This document shows positions 1 through 11,900 of a DNA stretch of 64,000 nt, in pieces. The translations under genes were made by a program, and so were the position numbers. The notes under the pieces were generated by a model, which made no database searches, was not told where the DNA came from, and saw only the letters and a program-made list of their open reading frames with translations. The stretch spans positions 2,505,001 through 2,569,000 of the forward strand of contig JAKZAP010000008.1 in the NCBI GenBank assembly GCA_023053575.1. Reading direction: 5' to 3'. The stretch is from Branchinecta lynchi (lineage: Eukaryota > Arthropoda > Branchiopoda > Anostraca > Branchinectidae). Position 1 is the stretch's first letter; every line of letters begins with the position of its first letter.

Positions 1-366
1 CGCGTTCTTCTTTGTCCCAGGAACTCACTCCCCGTATTCTCGCGAGTACCCACGGACGGGGAATGCTCCGATTATGATCACCATCATCAAAAGGACTCCC
101 TTTCAGATTCAGAGGGGAATGCATTTTTGCTGGTGTTGGTGTAATGTAAAATTAATTTACAAAAATCAGAATAAACAAAACTAAAAATAAAGTGGACCCG
201 GACTAATTTCGTCAACTGCATATTTTTTTTTTTAAATCCATTTTAAAAGCATTCCCCGTGTTCTCATTGTTTTCCGTACGCGGAGTCCGCGTGGAGTGAC
301 TCCCTCTATCGTCGCCATTCCCTTCGATTCCCCGAGGAGTCCTCGGGGAACGGCGAGGATACGCCT
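1..366. mobile_element. Terminal-inverted-repeat element, cut by window start
   Basis: This stretch matches, in reverse orientation, the element at 28930-29614. Shared landmarks are the end GGCGTATTCTCGCCGTTCCC (read on the minus strand near 366), the GGAGTCACTCC and GAACACGGGGAATGC blocks, and the CACCATCATC tract. The second inverted end lies outside the window. No coding sequence is visible. It is probably a non-autonomous DNA transposon; the superfamily is unknown. Confidence 0.6.
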
Positions 367-537
367 CTAGAGCGACTTTCGGTCATGTGATATTGATAAT
401 ATTCCTCTGGAGGATACTCAGCTTACTGAACGTGAGATAGTCTAGAGTCTAGATAGAAAAATCCATCTCCGCCATTTTGAAACGTATCTTTGGACCTATC
501 ATAGACCAGAGTCAATGACTTTAGCTAGTTTAGGTTA

Positions 538-824
538 GAGCCTAGTCACACTGGGCTCATTTCGTGGCTTTTTCGGTTTGCAAAAGTAGAAAAAAGAAAA
601 AGAACCAGGTACATCTAATTCTGAATGTTGTCGTTTTAAATTTAGGAGATGAACTAGAGCAAAACAGCGTGTATAATAATGTTACAGGAACCGTAATTGA
701 CACCTAAAATGCAATCTTCCCATTATCTCAAAGCTGTCACAAAGTCCATCAAATCTCACGTCCCCTAGGGATTTTCAGCCGTTTGTCAAATAGGCTGCGT
801 TTTGAGCCCAGTGTGACTAGGCTC
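538..824. mobile_element. MITE with TTA target duplication (PIF/Harbinger-like)
   Basis: A 287-bp element begins GAGCCTAGTCACACTGGGCT and ends with the exact inverse, and is flanked on both sides by TTA (535-537 and 825-827). A second copy at 45990-46271 has the same ends and is also flanked by TTA. Three-base TWA duplications are known for PIF/Harbinger elements, so that assignment is inferred from target preference only. There is no open reading frame of note. Confidence 0.75.
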
Positions 825-979
825 TTACCTTTGAATGATGATGGTGACAATAGTTGCGTTTTCAGCTATCAGCATGTAGCGTGTTGAACTTGAATCCTAA
901 CACGTTGGTCCGTCACCCGTCTTGTAGTGCCTATGTTTGCATAAGAGAACCCGGTGGAACAGGATTTGGTACGGATTGT

Positions 980-1171
980 AGGTGCGTTTTTTTGGATGTA
1001 TTTTCGTTGTAGTTTCACTGTACTTTGGCTTACTTTTGTCTCAGTTATGAAAGTACAGTATTTGTAGTGGACAAATAAAACGGTACACATACTGTACTAT
1101 CATAACTGAAACCAAAGTACGTCAAACTACAGCGAAAATACACCGAAACTACATCCCAAAAAACGCACCTT
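980..1171. repeat. Imperfect hairpin repeat
   Basis: The left arm starts GGTGCGTTTTTTTGGATGTA and the right arm ends in the approximate inverse (ACATCCCAAAAAACGCACC). Inner blocks such as GTACTTTGG / CCAAAGTAC and CAGTTATGA / TCATAACTG also pair. It looks like a small foldback MITE. The two short frames over it are by-products of the repeat. Confidence 0.55.
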
Positions 1172-1639
1172 GTGTTTGGATTCGGTGTTGAACTGGGAAG
1201 AAACACGGGAGCTAAAAACGCTTGAAATATGTCTTGAGTTTCTTTTGTTCCAAGTGTGACCAGGATGAAACGTAAAAAGTTGGTAATCACCAACTTAACG
1301 AACCAAATTACGTATGGAGATGCGACTGAATGTGGCCCGGGCATAAAACGATCTTATTACCGACGCTATTACCAGGTGTGACTATAGTGCGGCCCCGGCA
1401 TAATCGCCCTGAATTCAAAGAGGCCAGTGCGGATCATTGTGGAAAAAATTGACATAAATCCCTCTCCCGAAGCTGACTGCGAATCATGGTTGATGGTGCT
1501 AGCCGCTAGATGAATCGGGCAGCTGACATTTAATTTTTTTTTTTTTAATCTCGGCCCTTCTTGGTAAGAGTTCTTTCAGGCCGTAGCAAAAAATGTCAAC
1601 TTGCTATAAAAACAGAAGTGTCAAAATTTACGTTTTCAG

Positions 1640-1744
1640 GAAAAGAAGCCCTCTCCGCTGGCACTCGATGAAGGAAATGCCAAGAAATTATGGGAGATGA
1701 GCGAAAAATTAGTCGGACTTGAACCTTCGGAGATTGAAATTTAA
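1640..1744 (+). CDS. SDR gene 1, terminal exon only (retinol dehydrogenase-like)
   Basis: This is the 3'-terminal coding exon of a plus-strand short-chain dehydrogenase lying mostly left of the window. It follows a good acceptor (CGTTTTCAG), is 105 nt long in phase 0, and encodes 34 residues beginning EKKPSPLALDEGNAKKLWEM and ending PSEIEI before TAA at 1742-1744. The terminal exon of gene 2 (15522-15626) has the same length and phase and the same core ALDEG-AKKLWE-SE-LV, so the two genes are tandem duplicates. In RDH11-14 type enzymes this segment is the C-terminal helix after the substrate-binding part. The preceding exon, expected to carry EGAQT, is not in bases 1-1639, so intron 6 exceeds 1.6 kb. 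A poly(A) signal lies 139 nt past the stop. Confidence 0.85.
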   Translation, partial: EKKPSPLALDEGNAKKLWEMSEKLVGLEPSEIEI

Positions 1745-1882
1745 ACTGCCAATAAGTGTGCTTCGTAACCTACTCTAGTCATGTATTGGTATTATTTCTG
1801 TGTTTGCCAGGCGGTTGGGAGTGCTTCTTGATTAAAGTTATCTCTAAAGTAGTTCAGTTAATCGATTGTACGTACATTTTGT

Positions 1883-1888
1883 AATAAA
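1883..1888 (+). promoter_or_regulatory. Poly(A) signal of SDR gene 1
   Basis: AATAAA lies 139 nt after the stop codon of the gene 1 terminal exon, in an AT-rich stretch. It is a normal position for 3' end formation. No GT-rich downstream element is obvious. Confidence 0.55.
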
Positions 1889-2041
1889 TTTTAACCAAAC
1901 GAAAATACTGAAAATTATAACAAATATCTGAGCAACAACAATAGCCTTATGCATTGTTCAAATTGGTGTTATAAGGTGTCTTACGGCGTATAAGGTTTAT
2001 TGCAGATTCCTCTTTGCCTCGGGATTTTTGCGGAAGTTTGC

Positions 2042-2475
2042 CCAGTTTGGCCATATTCCTGTTCAGCGCTTCCGTGCGGACTAGTTTCTGTTAATCCCCC
2101 TATGCCTCACCGTCATAGATCCACAGGTTAGTGAGCGGAAAACCTGTCACGCAAATTCGTTTGTACCTTTTTTTACGAATTTGCTAAACAAAGCCGAGTG
2201 ATATTTTATCTTCTTTTTTTTTGTGTTAGTCTGTTATTGAGTATAGTGAAGCAACACAAATTAGCTGTCAACTACGATGTTGTTAAATAAACCTATCTGT
2301 CTCTCTCTCTCTCATCTGTGTCCCAGGTAACAGAGGTTTTGCACAAGTTTCAGCAGCAGAAAGTGAAAGTGACCCACTACCCTACTGATTCGACTTTTTA
2401 CTATGTCTACACAAGTGTTGGTTATGAGGCAATGGGGGACTAGCAGAAACTAGTCCACTTGGAGTGCTGAAATGT
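2042..2475. mobile_element. Diverged, interrupted copy of the long palindrome family
   Basis: The segment starts with the block TTGGCCATATTCCTGTTCAG and contains CATAGATCCACAGGTTAGTG, GTTTCAGCAGCAGAAAGTGA and ACTAGTCCACTTGGAG, all in the order seen in the near-perfect palindrome at 36979-37413. From about 2155 to 2325 it is interrupted by unrelated sequence ending in AATAAACCTATCTG and a (CT)n run, which resembles a short retroposon 3' tail. The interruption is probably a later insertion. Confidence 0.5.
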
Positions 2476-2996
2476 AATAAGGCCAATAAGTTAAATAAGG
2501 AGAATAGACTCGCGTTCTATTCCGGCGTATGCAGGGCCAATCAGATCGCTTGGTTGGTTCCGCCAGCGGGCCGAGGAAAGGAGCAGCTTCGTCAGGATTG
2601 CCACGGGAAGCACTAAAGTTTTACTTTGTTGGAAGCTGAAGAAACAACTTTCCTTAAAAAAAAAACACGTTTTGTTCTGTTACTACTGCTTATTATTAGT
2701 TCGAGGACCAATGCTGTCTATGCGTAGATTTAATTGCTAAATTTAATTAAACATCAAATTGTACTCGTATACCTTTAGAAACTCGAAAAATTGCATCAGT
2801 GTGGCAAAACCGAACTCTGCATTGAAAAGAACCTTTTGTGTTCCTGGTTTACCAAAGTGGAAATAAATGTAGAGAGGAGATGATAGTCAGAATGAGTCGT
2901 CGTTTCTCTCCTTATCTTCGATCAGAGACCTTATCTCACACGATGGTCCGTAGCGTACTGAAAACTGAAAATTAAGTCCTCAGTTTTTAGGTTGCT
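2476..2996 (+). other. 5' region of SDR gene 2, no clear promoter elements
   Basis: There is no convincing coding sequence or repeat here. The 3' end reads CTCAGTTTTTAG just before GTTGCTATGG. That could be a splice acceptor for a 5' UTR intron, and its TAG (2988-2990) is also an in-frame stop nine bases before the start codon. I see no confident TATA box or initiator. Confidence 0.35.
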
Positions 2997-5900
2997 ATGG
3001 CACTTTTTACATGTTTTTACAGTCTGGGCTGTCTCAGCCAGGTAGGGATTGTTGTCACTTTAGTGCTGCTGGCCTTAAAGGCTTACATAAAGTTCACCAC
3101 TGGAGTATGCAAATCGTCTAGACGACTGGATGGGAAGACGGTCATCGTCACCGGAGCCAACGCAGGTAAAAGAATCTGTGCCTTAAAGGACCTGTCTTAC
3201 CTTACTAACGCAACCTACCTCCATAATCACCCCGTATTTCTCTAAACATGAAGACCCCCATTTCGTACGGTACATCCTAAACCGATGAAAAATTTATCTC
3301 AAAATAGTAGTATGAAGTAGTACGAAAAAGTAGCATGCAGTACTAACTGATGCTACTACATGCTTCTACTTCAAGGCTACCGTGTTACTGCATACTACTA
3401 TATGCTACTATTAGCAAGACTGGGTGCTACTATGGCAAGACAGGATGCTACTGGATACTACTACTTAAGATTGGACCAGTCTGAGGCACATTACATGATA
3501 GTATTCTTGATAATACGTCGTATTACATGCAACTATTTCGTGCAACTACCATACTACTACACAGGCTGCAAATTTTGCATCGGGAACCCCACTAACAAAA
3601 CCACGCTGATTTTCTCACTTGCAGTGTTTTGCTACGTTCGATGTGTATGTCGACGGTTGTCTGCGAGAAGTTTTTCCGTCAGAAAAACCGGATACGTAAA
3701 TTGTTTCCCTGTTTTCGCTATTAGTCAAAGGGTCTCGGAAAAGGGTTGAAACAGCCAAAACCGTGGGTTATCTGTTGAAAAGCACGGCCTAGTTTTTAAG
3801 TATTAAAAAAAATTAAAATGCTGTAAGTTTGAAGAGGAAATTGTGCGAGGGGTCCTTTAATAATTTGTGATATGTGTAGTTTCTAGTGAGGCTGGTTTCC
3901 AGAAAATAGAAGATGAAATAACACCTCAAATGGTTACGCGGTATCCTGTCGGTGCTCCGCACAAAAGGCCGCTTCAGACGGTGTCATTTAAACTCCGTCT
4001 GGCTACTCCTGGCTGATAAAGAGCGGAACGAGTTCCTGTCCGCACGTCTTAGCGACGCTTACCGAATGTGGGAAGCAGTTGTTTGTAATCGGCCATATGT
4101 TTTTTTGTTATTGTATTTCCAGCTTAGTAACTGAATATTATTTATTATTCACAAATTGTTTTATAGAATTTTTCGTCTGTTTCCGCAGTGGAACGAGCTG
4201 CTCCAGAAAATCTAACGGTCAAAATGACAGACCACTGTCGTAGCAGATATAAGAGGGAATCTCGTGATGAGATTCTAGATACCGTTGGAACCTCAGGCAA
4301 GGATGTGGCTGAAATAAGGGCGATTCTGGCGATCTCTTGGATTCGCTTTCCGAAAAGCAAAGCGAGGATCCGCCGAGTGCAAGAACAAGCAAAAAGTCGC
4401 TGAGCCTCAGTTGCACCTTTACAACTTCTCGCTGACTCGTCGAAATCACTAGCTGCGTTCTTTGTCACGGGAGTTCTCACCGGTGGTCTCCGGTTTTTCT
4501 TATAAGCCGTTTTTGCATCCACTGGTGACTTCTCACCAGTCTTATAACCCGTTTTTGAACTAACCAGTGTCCGGTTTTATCTCACCAGTGCGGACTAACC
4601 ATAACCTACTCGTGAGCCCGGCTTCAGCTAGGAGCTAGCCGGTTTTCATCAACTCACCGGTGAACCAAAAGAACGCGTTTTAAGGGAAGAACCGGACACT
4701 GGTGACTTAACACCAGTGACAGCCCGGAGTGCAACGAACGCAGCTACTTTCCACTCGCGAAGTGGATTCGCCCTCCAAGTGTTGGCGGAAACTAGCGGAG
4801 TGCGAGAACAGCTTTGGAAAGCGAAGCGAGTTTTAGCCGAAGTCACAATGACAGCTGGCGCGTAAGCTCGCGGAGATTTCCAGACCGCCAGAATCGCCCT
4901 ATAGTTGTACATTCAGGAAGTACAGATGAGCAATTTTTATGACACGCTGTTTTAGGTATCGGTAAGGAAACAGCGCTGGACCTGGCCTGCCGAGGTGCAC
5001 GTGTGATTCTGGCTTGCCGTAGTTTGGAAAGAGGAAACGCTGCTAAAGGTAACCATTTATTGCTGTTAATTTCATCCGTCCTTGGACTTAATTTCATGTG
5101 GGAAATTGCACATCTGAGTGTGGAAGTCTTTTCCGGTTCTGCGAAATTTAGATTGCGGGATAACCTGGGAAGAGACACTCGGGCCTGCTGTTATTTTCGT
5201 GCTTATCGGATGAATGGGATTTGTTGTTTTTAGTTTTGTTCTGATTAACTGAACAAGTTCTGTCTCTTCTGTAGACGAGATCATCACCAGGAGTGGAAAC
5301 TTGAACGTCTTCGTCGAAGAACTTGACCTTGCGTCCTTGAAGTCCGTGCGGGCGTTCGCGAAAAAGATCGTCGCGAATGAGGCCCGACTTGATGTCTTGA
5401 TCAATAACGCTGGCGTGTTCAGACCTCCTACCACGAAGACAGAAGACGGACTGGATTATGCGATGCAGTCGAATCACTTCGGGCATTTCCTGCTTACGAA
5501 CCTACTCCTTGGTAACTAACCTAAGTTGGTAACTTGATAACTAACTAACCTAAGCCCACTCCCACAAAACAGATCTGTTCGCATCCTTAATTTTGTGATA
5601 ATATATCTGATATGCCCCTTATAAATGTCATATTTCATGGAACAAAACATTTAAAACGGTCATAACAGAAATTATGTATCGTCACTTAAGACGTAAAAGG
5701 GTGTTCAAACATCGTGTTCAGAATGTCTACTTACCCTACATCGAACATTTAATCAACTTCAAATGAAACTTGTACTTTTAACCAACTTTCCGGTTTTTGC
5801 CGGATTCCGGACAAACTACTTGTCCGGCGAGAAAATGGTTTTCACCATCGTGTTCAGCATGTCTTCTTACCCCTAAATCAAACATTTAATCAACTTCAGA

Positions 5901-8900
5901 TGAAACTTTTACTTTTAACCAACTTTCCGTTTTTTGCCGATTCTGGGCGAACTACTTGTCGGGCGAGAAAATGTTTTACATATTCGTGTTCAGCATGTCT
6001 TCTTACTCCATATTCGACTATCACATTAGCTGTTTAAAAATATTTGTTTGGCCCTTAATTTGAGCCCCCTCCCCCACCCCTAAATGTAGGGCTACAAAGC
6101 CCATCTACGAACTTGACCTTACCCTTGACCCAAAGAATCCTCACACCAAGTTTCATCAAAATATCTTATTCCCTTCGAGAGTTATGGTGCTAACAGACGG
6201 ACAGACGGACAACTTTTACGATGTCATAGTCTTACGTTTTTGGATCCCAATAAGTAGTGGACTGAAAGACAAAAATGCTCATTTCACGGTACAAGTCCTT
6301 GGTATAAAGCACCATCATGTATTATCCATTGCCCATTCAACTTTAGAAGATAATAAACTTGCTAAGAATTCAAAGGAACATGATAAATTCAATCTGAGAA
6401 AATTTGGCAACCAACGAAATTTAGGGAAAAGATTAGGATACAATACTCTTGATGACAAACTCTACGTGCCGACGAAGAATCGCCGAGTTCATAGCGAAGA
6501 GTCAGAGACATCAGCAACAACAAACGCTGTTGATTGGTTTACTGTAGGATTTAACTCAGTAAAAAAAAAAGGAAATAGAAAACCGTGATTTTCGGGATTT
6601 TGTCTTGATCAGCAGTTATGCTCTAAGATGGTGTGCGAGGATAAATATAATTTCGGATATTTTGTTGCACTGCCGGCGGTTTTCTATTTCTTTTGTAACG
6701 AATGGTCAGCTTGGCTTCAAACCTTAAACTATGTTTAAGTCAGTTTGGAGGAGTCGTTTAGGTGACGTTTCTCGTTCTTCGGTAGGATCACTGACGTGTT
6801 TCGTACTTAGTTATATTTAGTATCTGACGAACAATACAAAAATGACGCACAAATAAAAGTCAAATAATTAAAAAGATGAACCGCTAGGAAAATGATTTTC
6901 CACATCTGTTTGGCCAGTTTAGGTTGCAAGCAGGGCAATAGCTCAAGCACAAATTAGTTAGAATTGATGTCAGAAGTTTCAAGTCACCTTTGATTTAGGC
7001 TTTAAAAGGTCTCTGCCCACTGTACAGCTTTCCTGTAAATTACGCCAAAACTAGGCCCAGCCCTTGTCAAATCCGTTCTTGAAAGCTTCTCGGTCTTCAT
7101 CCGACTTTGGTCGTAACTGGTCACATGTTTATTCCAGGCGGACAAAATTCGCATTGCTTCACAGTTCATCATAGGCGTTTTTCCGCCATGCACTCTCCCC
7201 ACAAGTTGGAATTCGCAGAAATGCCTTGTCTGTGTTTGGCGGTAATTTCAAATGCCTGAAAATAAAAATTAAATCCACATGGAATCTCAATAAATAAAAT
7301 GTCAGGTTTACGCCCTTACCATAATGTACTAGAAGGTTTTGTGGTTTGTGGTTTTCCTCGGTTTTGTGTCTATTTGTTTGACAAATTTGTTCACAATTTG
7401 TCTTTTTATTTGCCGCTCAATGGAGTCTCCCGCCGAACAGACTTGTGAACCACACAACGATCGCGAAAACACTCTTTTTGAGCCACAGCCTCTTTGTGGG
7501 ATCGCGCGTAAACACTTGTTACACGGTAGATATTAGGAATGAATGAATGAATTTTATTTAGAGCCCAACAAATGCACTTGGTAACAGCGGAATGTAAAAA
7601 CCAGAGCAAAATAACACTAGGGAGTAGCGACAAGACTTGCAAAAAGTGACGCACATTCGAAGCGACACTAGCAGTACTAGCGATAGTGAAGGTCCCTGCC
7701 GTAACTCAATCGGTCGGCACCACCGCTGGCTTTAATAACTTCATATTCTGAACACAGCAAAAAAAGATACAAACCTCCTCTGTTTCCTCGATGTGTGCAG
7801 GCCGCGCCTTACCTTAACTAGAAATTTCGAAACCCGCAAGTTTGTCTCGCTTAAAATGTAGCAAGCTTAGTGGGCGGCGCTGTGAATATGGACCATTTGC
7901 CCAGCAAGGAAAGCATAAGTCTTGAAGCTACTCCCTAGTGTTACTTTGCTCTGGTAAAAACGAAGGGAAAAACAAGACTAGGAAAAATGTTTATGTTATT
8001 ACAGTTTTTCTTGAAGATGTTAAAATGTTGTTAGAGACCTCCAACTTCCACGAGGATCCTAGTTGGAGCGGGAAGCGACAGCGCATTAGAAGGGTGATTC
8101 TTGCAGTCTGGAAACCGCCGCTAGCTTATGCGCCGCATGTTTTTTCGACTTCGACCAAAACGCGCCGCTACAAGTACAAAAGACGCCAGTCATCCGCAGG
8201 AAGAAGGACTAAGCGTCTCCGTAACGACTCAAACTCACGACTTAAATCCTGTATCAAACAAATTACGGCGATCTTTGGAAGCAGATGTGACACCACTTCT
8301 GCCTTTCTTCCGCTAGGTACCCGGATAGGCCGTAGATTCTGCATTGCAAGGAGAGATAGTCAACAAGAGTATCGTTTTGAAAAGAGAATTCACGACGAGA
8401 GTGGAAAGTGATCTCGGAAAGTGTTCTAGCTGCAATGGCTTTGCCCGAGTTCATGCGCGTGGCTGATTTCGCTTTGCGTTGCAGAAAGCGAATCCAGAAG
8501 AACGGCCGAGTCGCCCTTTAATAGTTGTGTTTTGGCATATAGCCTGGTATTTGCTACCACGGTAACTGGATCTGCAATTAGTCCTTTTTCCAGTTACCGT
8601 GGCATCTGATACGGTACTACGGTTGTTTTTCAAAAATAAGAATTCCCGGATTTCCACTTTTGGAAATCATCCAAAAAGAAATACTGATATCCACCGACAT
8701 CTGGAGTGACGGAACTTCTTTCCAACCAATTTGACAAAAAACGGGACTCTTGTGTTAGTGTGTATGAAAGTGAGATGAATTTTTCAGATACCAGGATCAG
8801 TTACCACAGTCGGACCGTCGAATATGAATGTCAGACACCACGGTATCTGGCCAGATACCCCGGTAACTGCAAAATCGAATTTAGGTCGTGTAATCCGATA

Positions 8901-11900
8901 TCACGGTATCTGCAAAAACGCAACGACTGTTTTAAGCCGCGTTTGATTTAGCCTTGTCTCAGTCCTATCTCAGTCATGTCAGCCAAATCCCGTGTCCGCT
9001 TAAAGCACAATGGTCACTTCTAATACTTTATTTTGTATTAAATGCTTCACAAATAAACATTTCCGACTTCCTTTAGAAGGCGCTACGAAAATCGGGCGTT
9101 TTCTTGTTATCCCTTGTCTTTACCTCTCTGGCATTTCGGCGATCCAAATCTTAGGAGCTGGGATATCGTGGCAGGAAATTCAAAAACTCCCAGCAACGCT
9201 TGATAGAAAAGGATATATTTGAGATGTCACCAATAAGTCCAGCCGTAGACGCAGTTTACTTGATTGTTCTAGTGTGACATCAGAAGTTCCATGTTTTAAG
9301 TGCCTATTAAAAGTTTTTCTTTGTGGAATAGTCTTGTGAAGCTTGATTAACTTGCTTTATAAAATGTACCAGAATATGCAATAAGTTTATAAAAAATAAC
9401 ATAGCTACAAAAACCATTAAAAACAAATAGCCTATTCAAATCTGAATTAGACAAGCTGATTTATGCATACAATAAAGATCTACTAAGCGTTAGAAGAAAC
9501 ATCACTTTTATCTTTGTCCAAGCTAGTAAATTGAGCATGTACTGGCCCAAAATATTACGCTTTGAAATATCACAGAGAGTAAACTGTTGAAAAAGCTGCT
9601 GAGCTAGGGGGTAAGCATTGTTCCTAGGCTGTTACAGAGTGGGATTGGGGTACTTTGATGTGCCCATTGAACTTTAATGTCATTTTATTTTTCCTGTCGG
9701 CTGATAATTGCTAGTGACCTGTCAGACAGGACGCCGTGAATGATGACTTGGTCTTGAAGCAACTTTTGTTCCTGTCTCGGGTAGATTTCGCCACTTCTGT
9801 GCTTGTCCGTTTAGTCATTCAACTGACAAGGCCAAATAAAACGGCCTTAAACCGTGACAAGCCAGAAACAAGAGTTGCGTTTTCAGTCAACAATGAGTTT
9901 AACAAGAATGTGCAAATACCCATTTTCATCCCACCGCGTTTACTTTTGAGTCTAATGTCTAAACACGTAACATAACTTGCTATTCGGAAGAGTTGCGTGT
10001 TCTGGATAATTGGCGTTAAATCGCGCATAACTTGGGGGCTTGAAACACTTTTAAACATAAACTGACTCTAGCAATTGAAAACGCTTTTTGCTAAACTCAA
10101 TGAAAACACAAGTTTCTGAAAACGCAACTAAGAAGAGAAGACCGACATAAGGAGAACTCAACCCCTCCCTCCCTTCCCCTTTCTTTTTCCTTTCTTTTCA
10201 TTCATTCCGAGCGTTCGTGGCATTCAGGTATCAACGTTATCATTGCAGGTTTGCTGAAGAAAACAGGCAAAGCGCGCATCGTCCACGTGTCGTCAATTGC
10301 GTCCGAATATGCTGAAAAACTGGACTTTGGAAACCTCAACGGAGAGACAGATCCAAACCAGGGCAAGATTTACAACACTAACAAACTTTGCAATGTCTTG
10401 TTTTCTAACGAGCTGGCAAGAAGACTCAAAGGAACGGGTGAGCAGCTTATTTTTTGCTAAAGTTATTTCGTTTGATTGTCGTCTCGTTCTTCCCCTTCCT
10501 ACGAACCAGACTGACAGTATCAGTTTATTGAGCCAAGGGCAGGGCCGTATCCAGGGGGGGGGGGGGGGTCACCCCCCCCCCCCGAAACGTATTCTCTCTG
10601 AACTATGTCTTTTTTGTACTTTTTTGTCCAACCCGCAGGCAACCCTCCCCCCCCCCCCGGAAGGCCCCCCTAATACATTCCTGGATACGGTCCTGGTCAA
10701 GGGGGAGGTCGAGTTCGTGGATGGGCTCTGTAGCTCAATATTTAGGGGTGGGGAGCAAATCAAGGAGCAAACAAATGTTTTTTAACTGATAATGAGGTAG
10801 TCGATTTAGTGGTAAGAAGACATGCTGAACACGAATATGAAAACCATTTTCTCGCCGGACAAGTAGTTCGCACGGAATCCAGCCGAAATCCTAAAATGTG
10901 TTAAAAGGTAAAGTTTTATATGAAGTTGATTAGATATTCGATATAGGAGTAAGGAGATGCGCTGAATTCGCTTCTGAGCTTTAGATTTTGCAAGACAAGT
11001 AGTTTGCCCGGAATCCAGTCGAAACGGGAGATTTGGCAGAAGTATAAGGTAGGAAGATCTGATCAATTTCCTCAAAGTAGATATGACATACAGCCTAAGT
11101 GTAAATACATAGATGCTGAACCCATATCTGAATTTGGTTGTATCAGATGATTAGCCATTGACCTTCTTCTGTTTCTACATCTTAAAATATTCAAGTAGTC
11201 TGGCAAAGACCGGACATCTACAAAACTCATTTCTCTGGATGGAATATTGAATCTTCGTGATCCCATCGAAACCTTTGGTCTTGTTGGAAACGCACTGGAG
11301 GAGGTCACGAGGTCGCACTGGAGGAGATCACCCGCTCATTAAAATAAATCTTCGCTGAATTGAAGACCACTATGCAAACCTGAGCTTTGATCTTAAAGGA
11401 GCTAATTGGAAGCTTTTTATTGCAATTTATAGATTACCCATCCCAGTCGCTAGTTCAATCCACGACTGGGTACAACCGGGTAAAAAGTAAAAAAGTATTC
11501 CTAATTGTTTCTTTCATATTTAAATTTTCTGTAATATCTGATTCAAGATCACCACTTTTCAAGAAGAGCAAGACCTAAGGTTTCGATGGGATCCCAATCC
11601 TTGTCTTTGTCAGATCCAGTCTTCGCCACGCTAATCATCTGGAAAAACAAAGTTCAGATATACCTCTATATCTATTTTGACGATATTGTCCGAAACCTCC
11701 TGCTTTACTTCTGCCAAATTTCCGGTTTCGGCTGAATTCCGAGCAAACTACTTGTCCAGCAAAAAAAGAACAGTTCAGAAACGAGTTCAGCGTATCTCCT
11801 TATCCCTAGAAACAATATCTAATCAACTTCAAATAAAACTTTAACTTATACACAAAATTCCGGTTTAAACCGGATTCCGGACGAATTATATGTACGGGCC

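Noticed and set aside
4145..4522. 125-residue minus-strand frame
   Set aside because: It overlaps plus-strand frames and the GGGCGATTCTGGC element and has no recognisable domain.
6184..6588. 134-residue plus-strand frame
   Set aside because: It starts inside a GGGATCCC element (the GACGGAC run gives its DGQTDN start) and extends into a dispersed repeat.
10297..10785. 162-residue plus-strand frame
   Set aside because: It is an alternative frame of exon 4 of gene 2 running into a hAT MITE; the G runs give its glycine tract.
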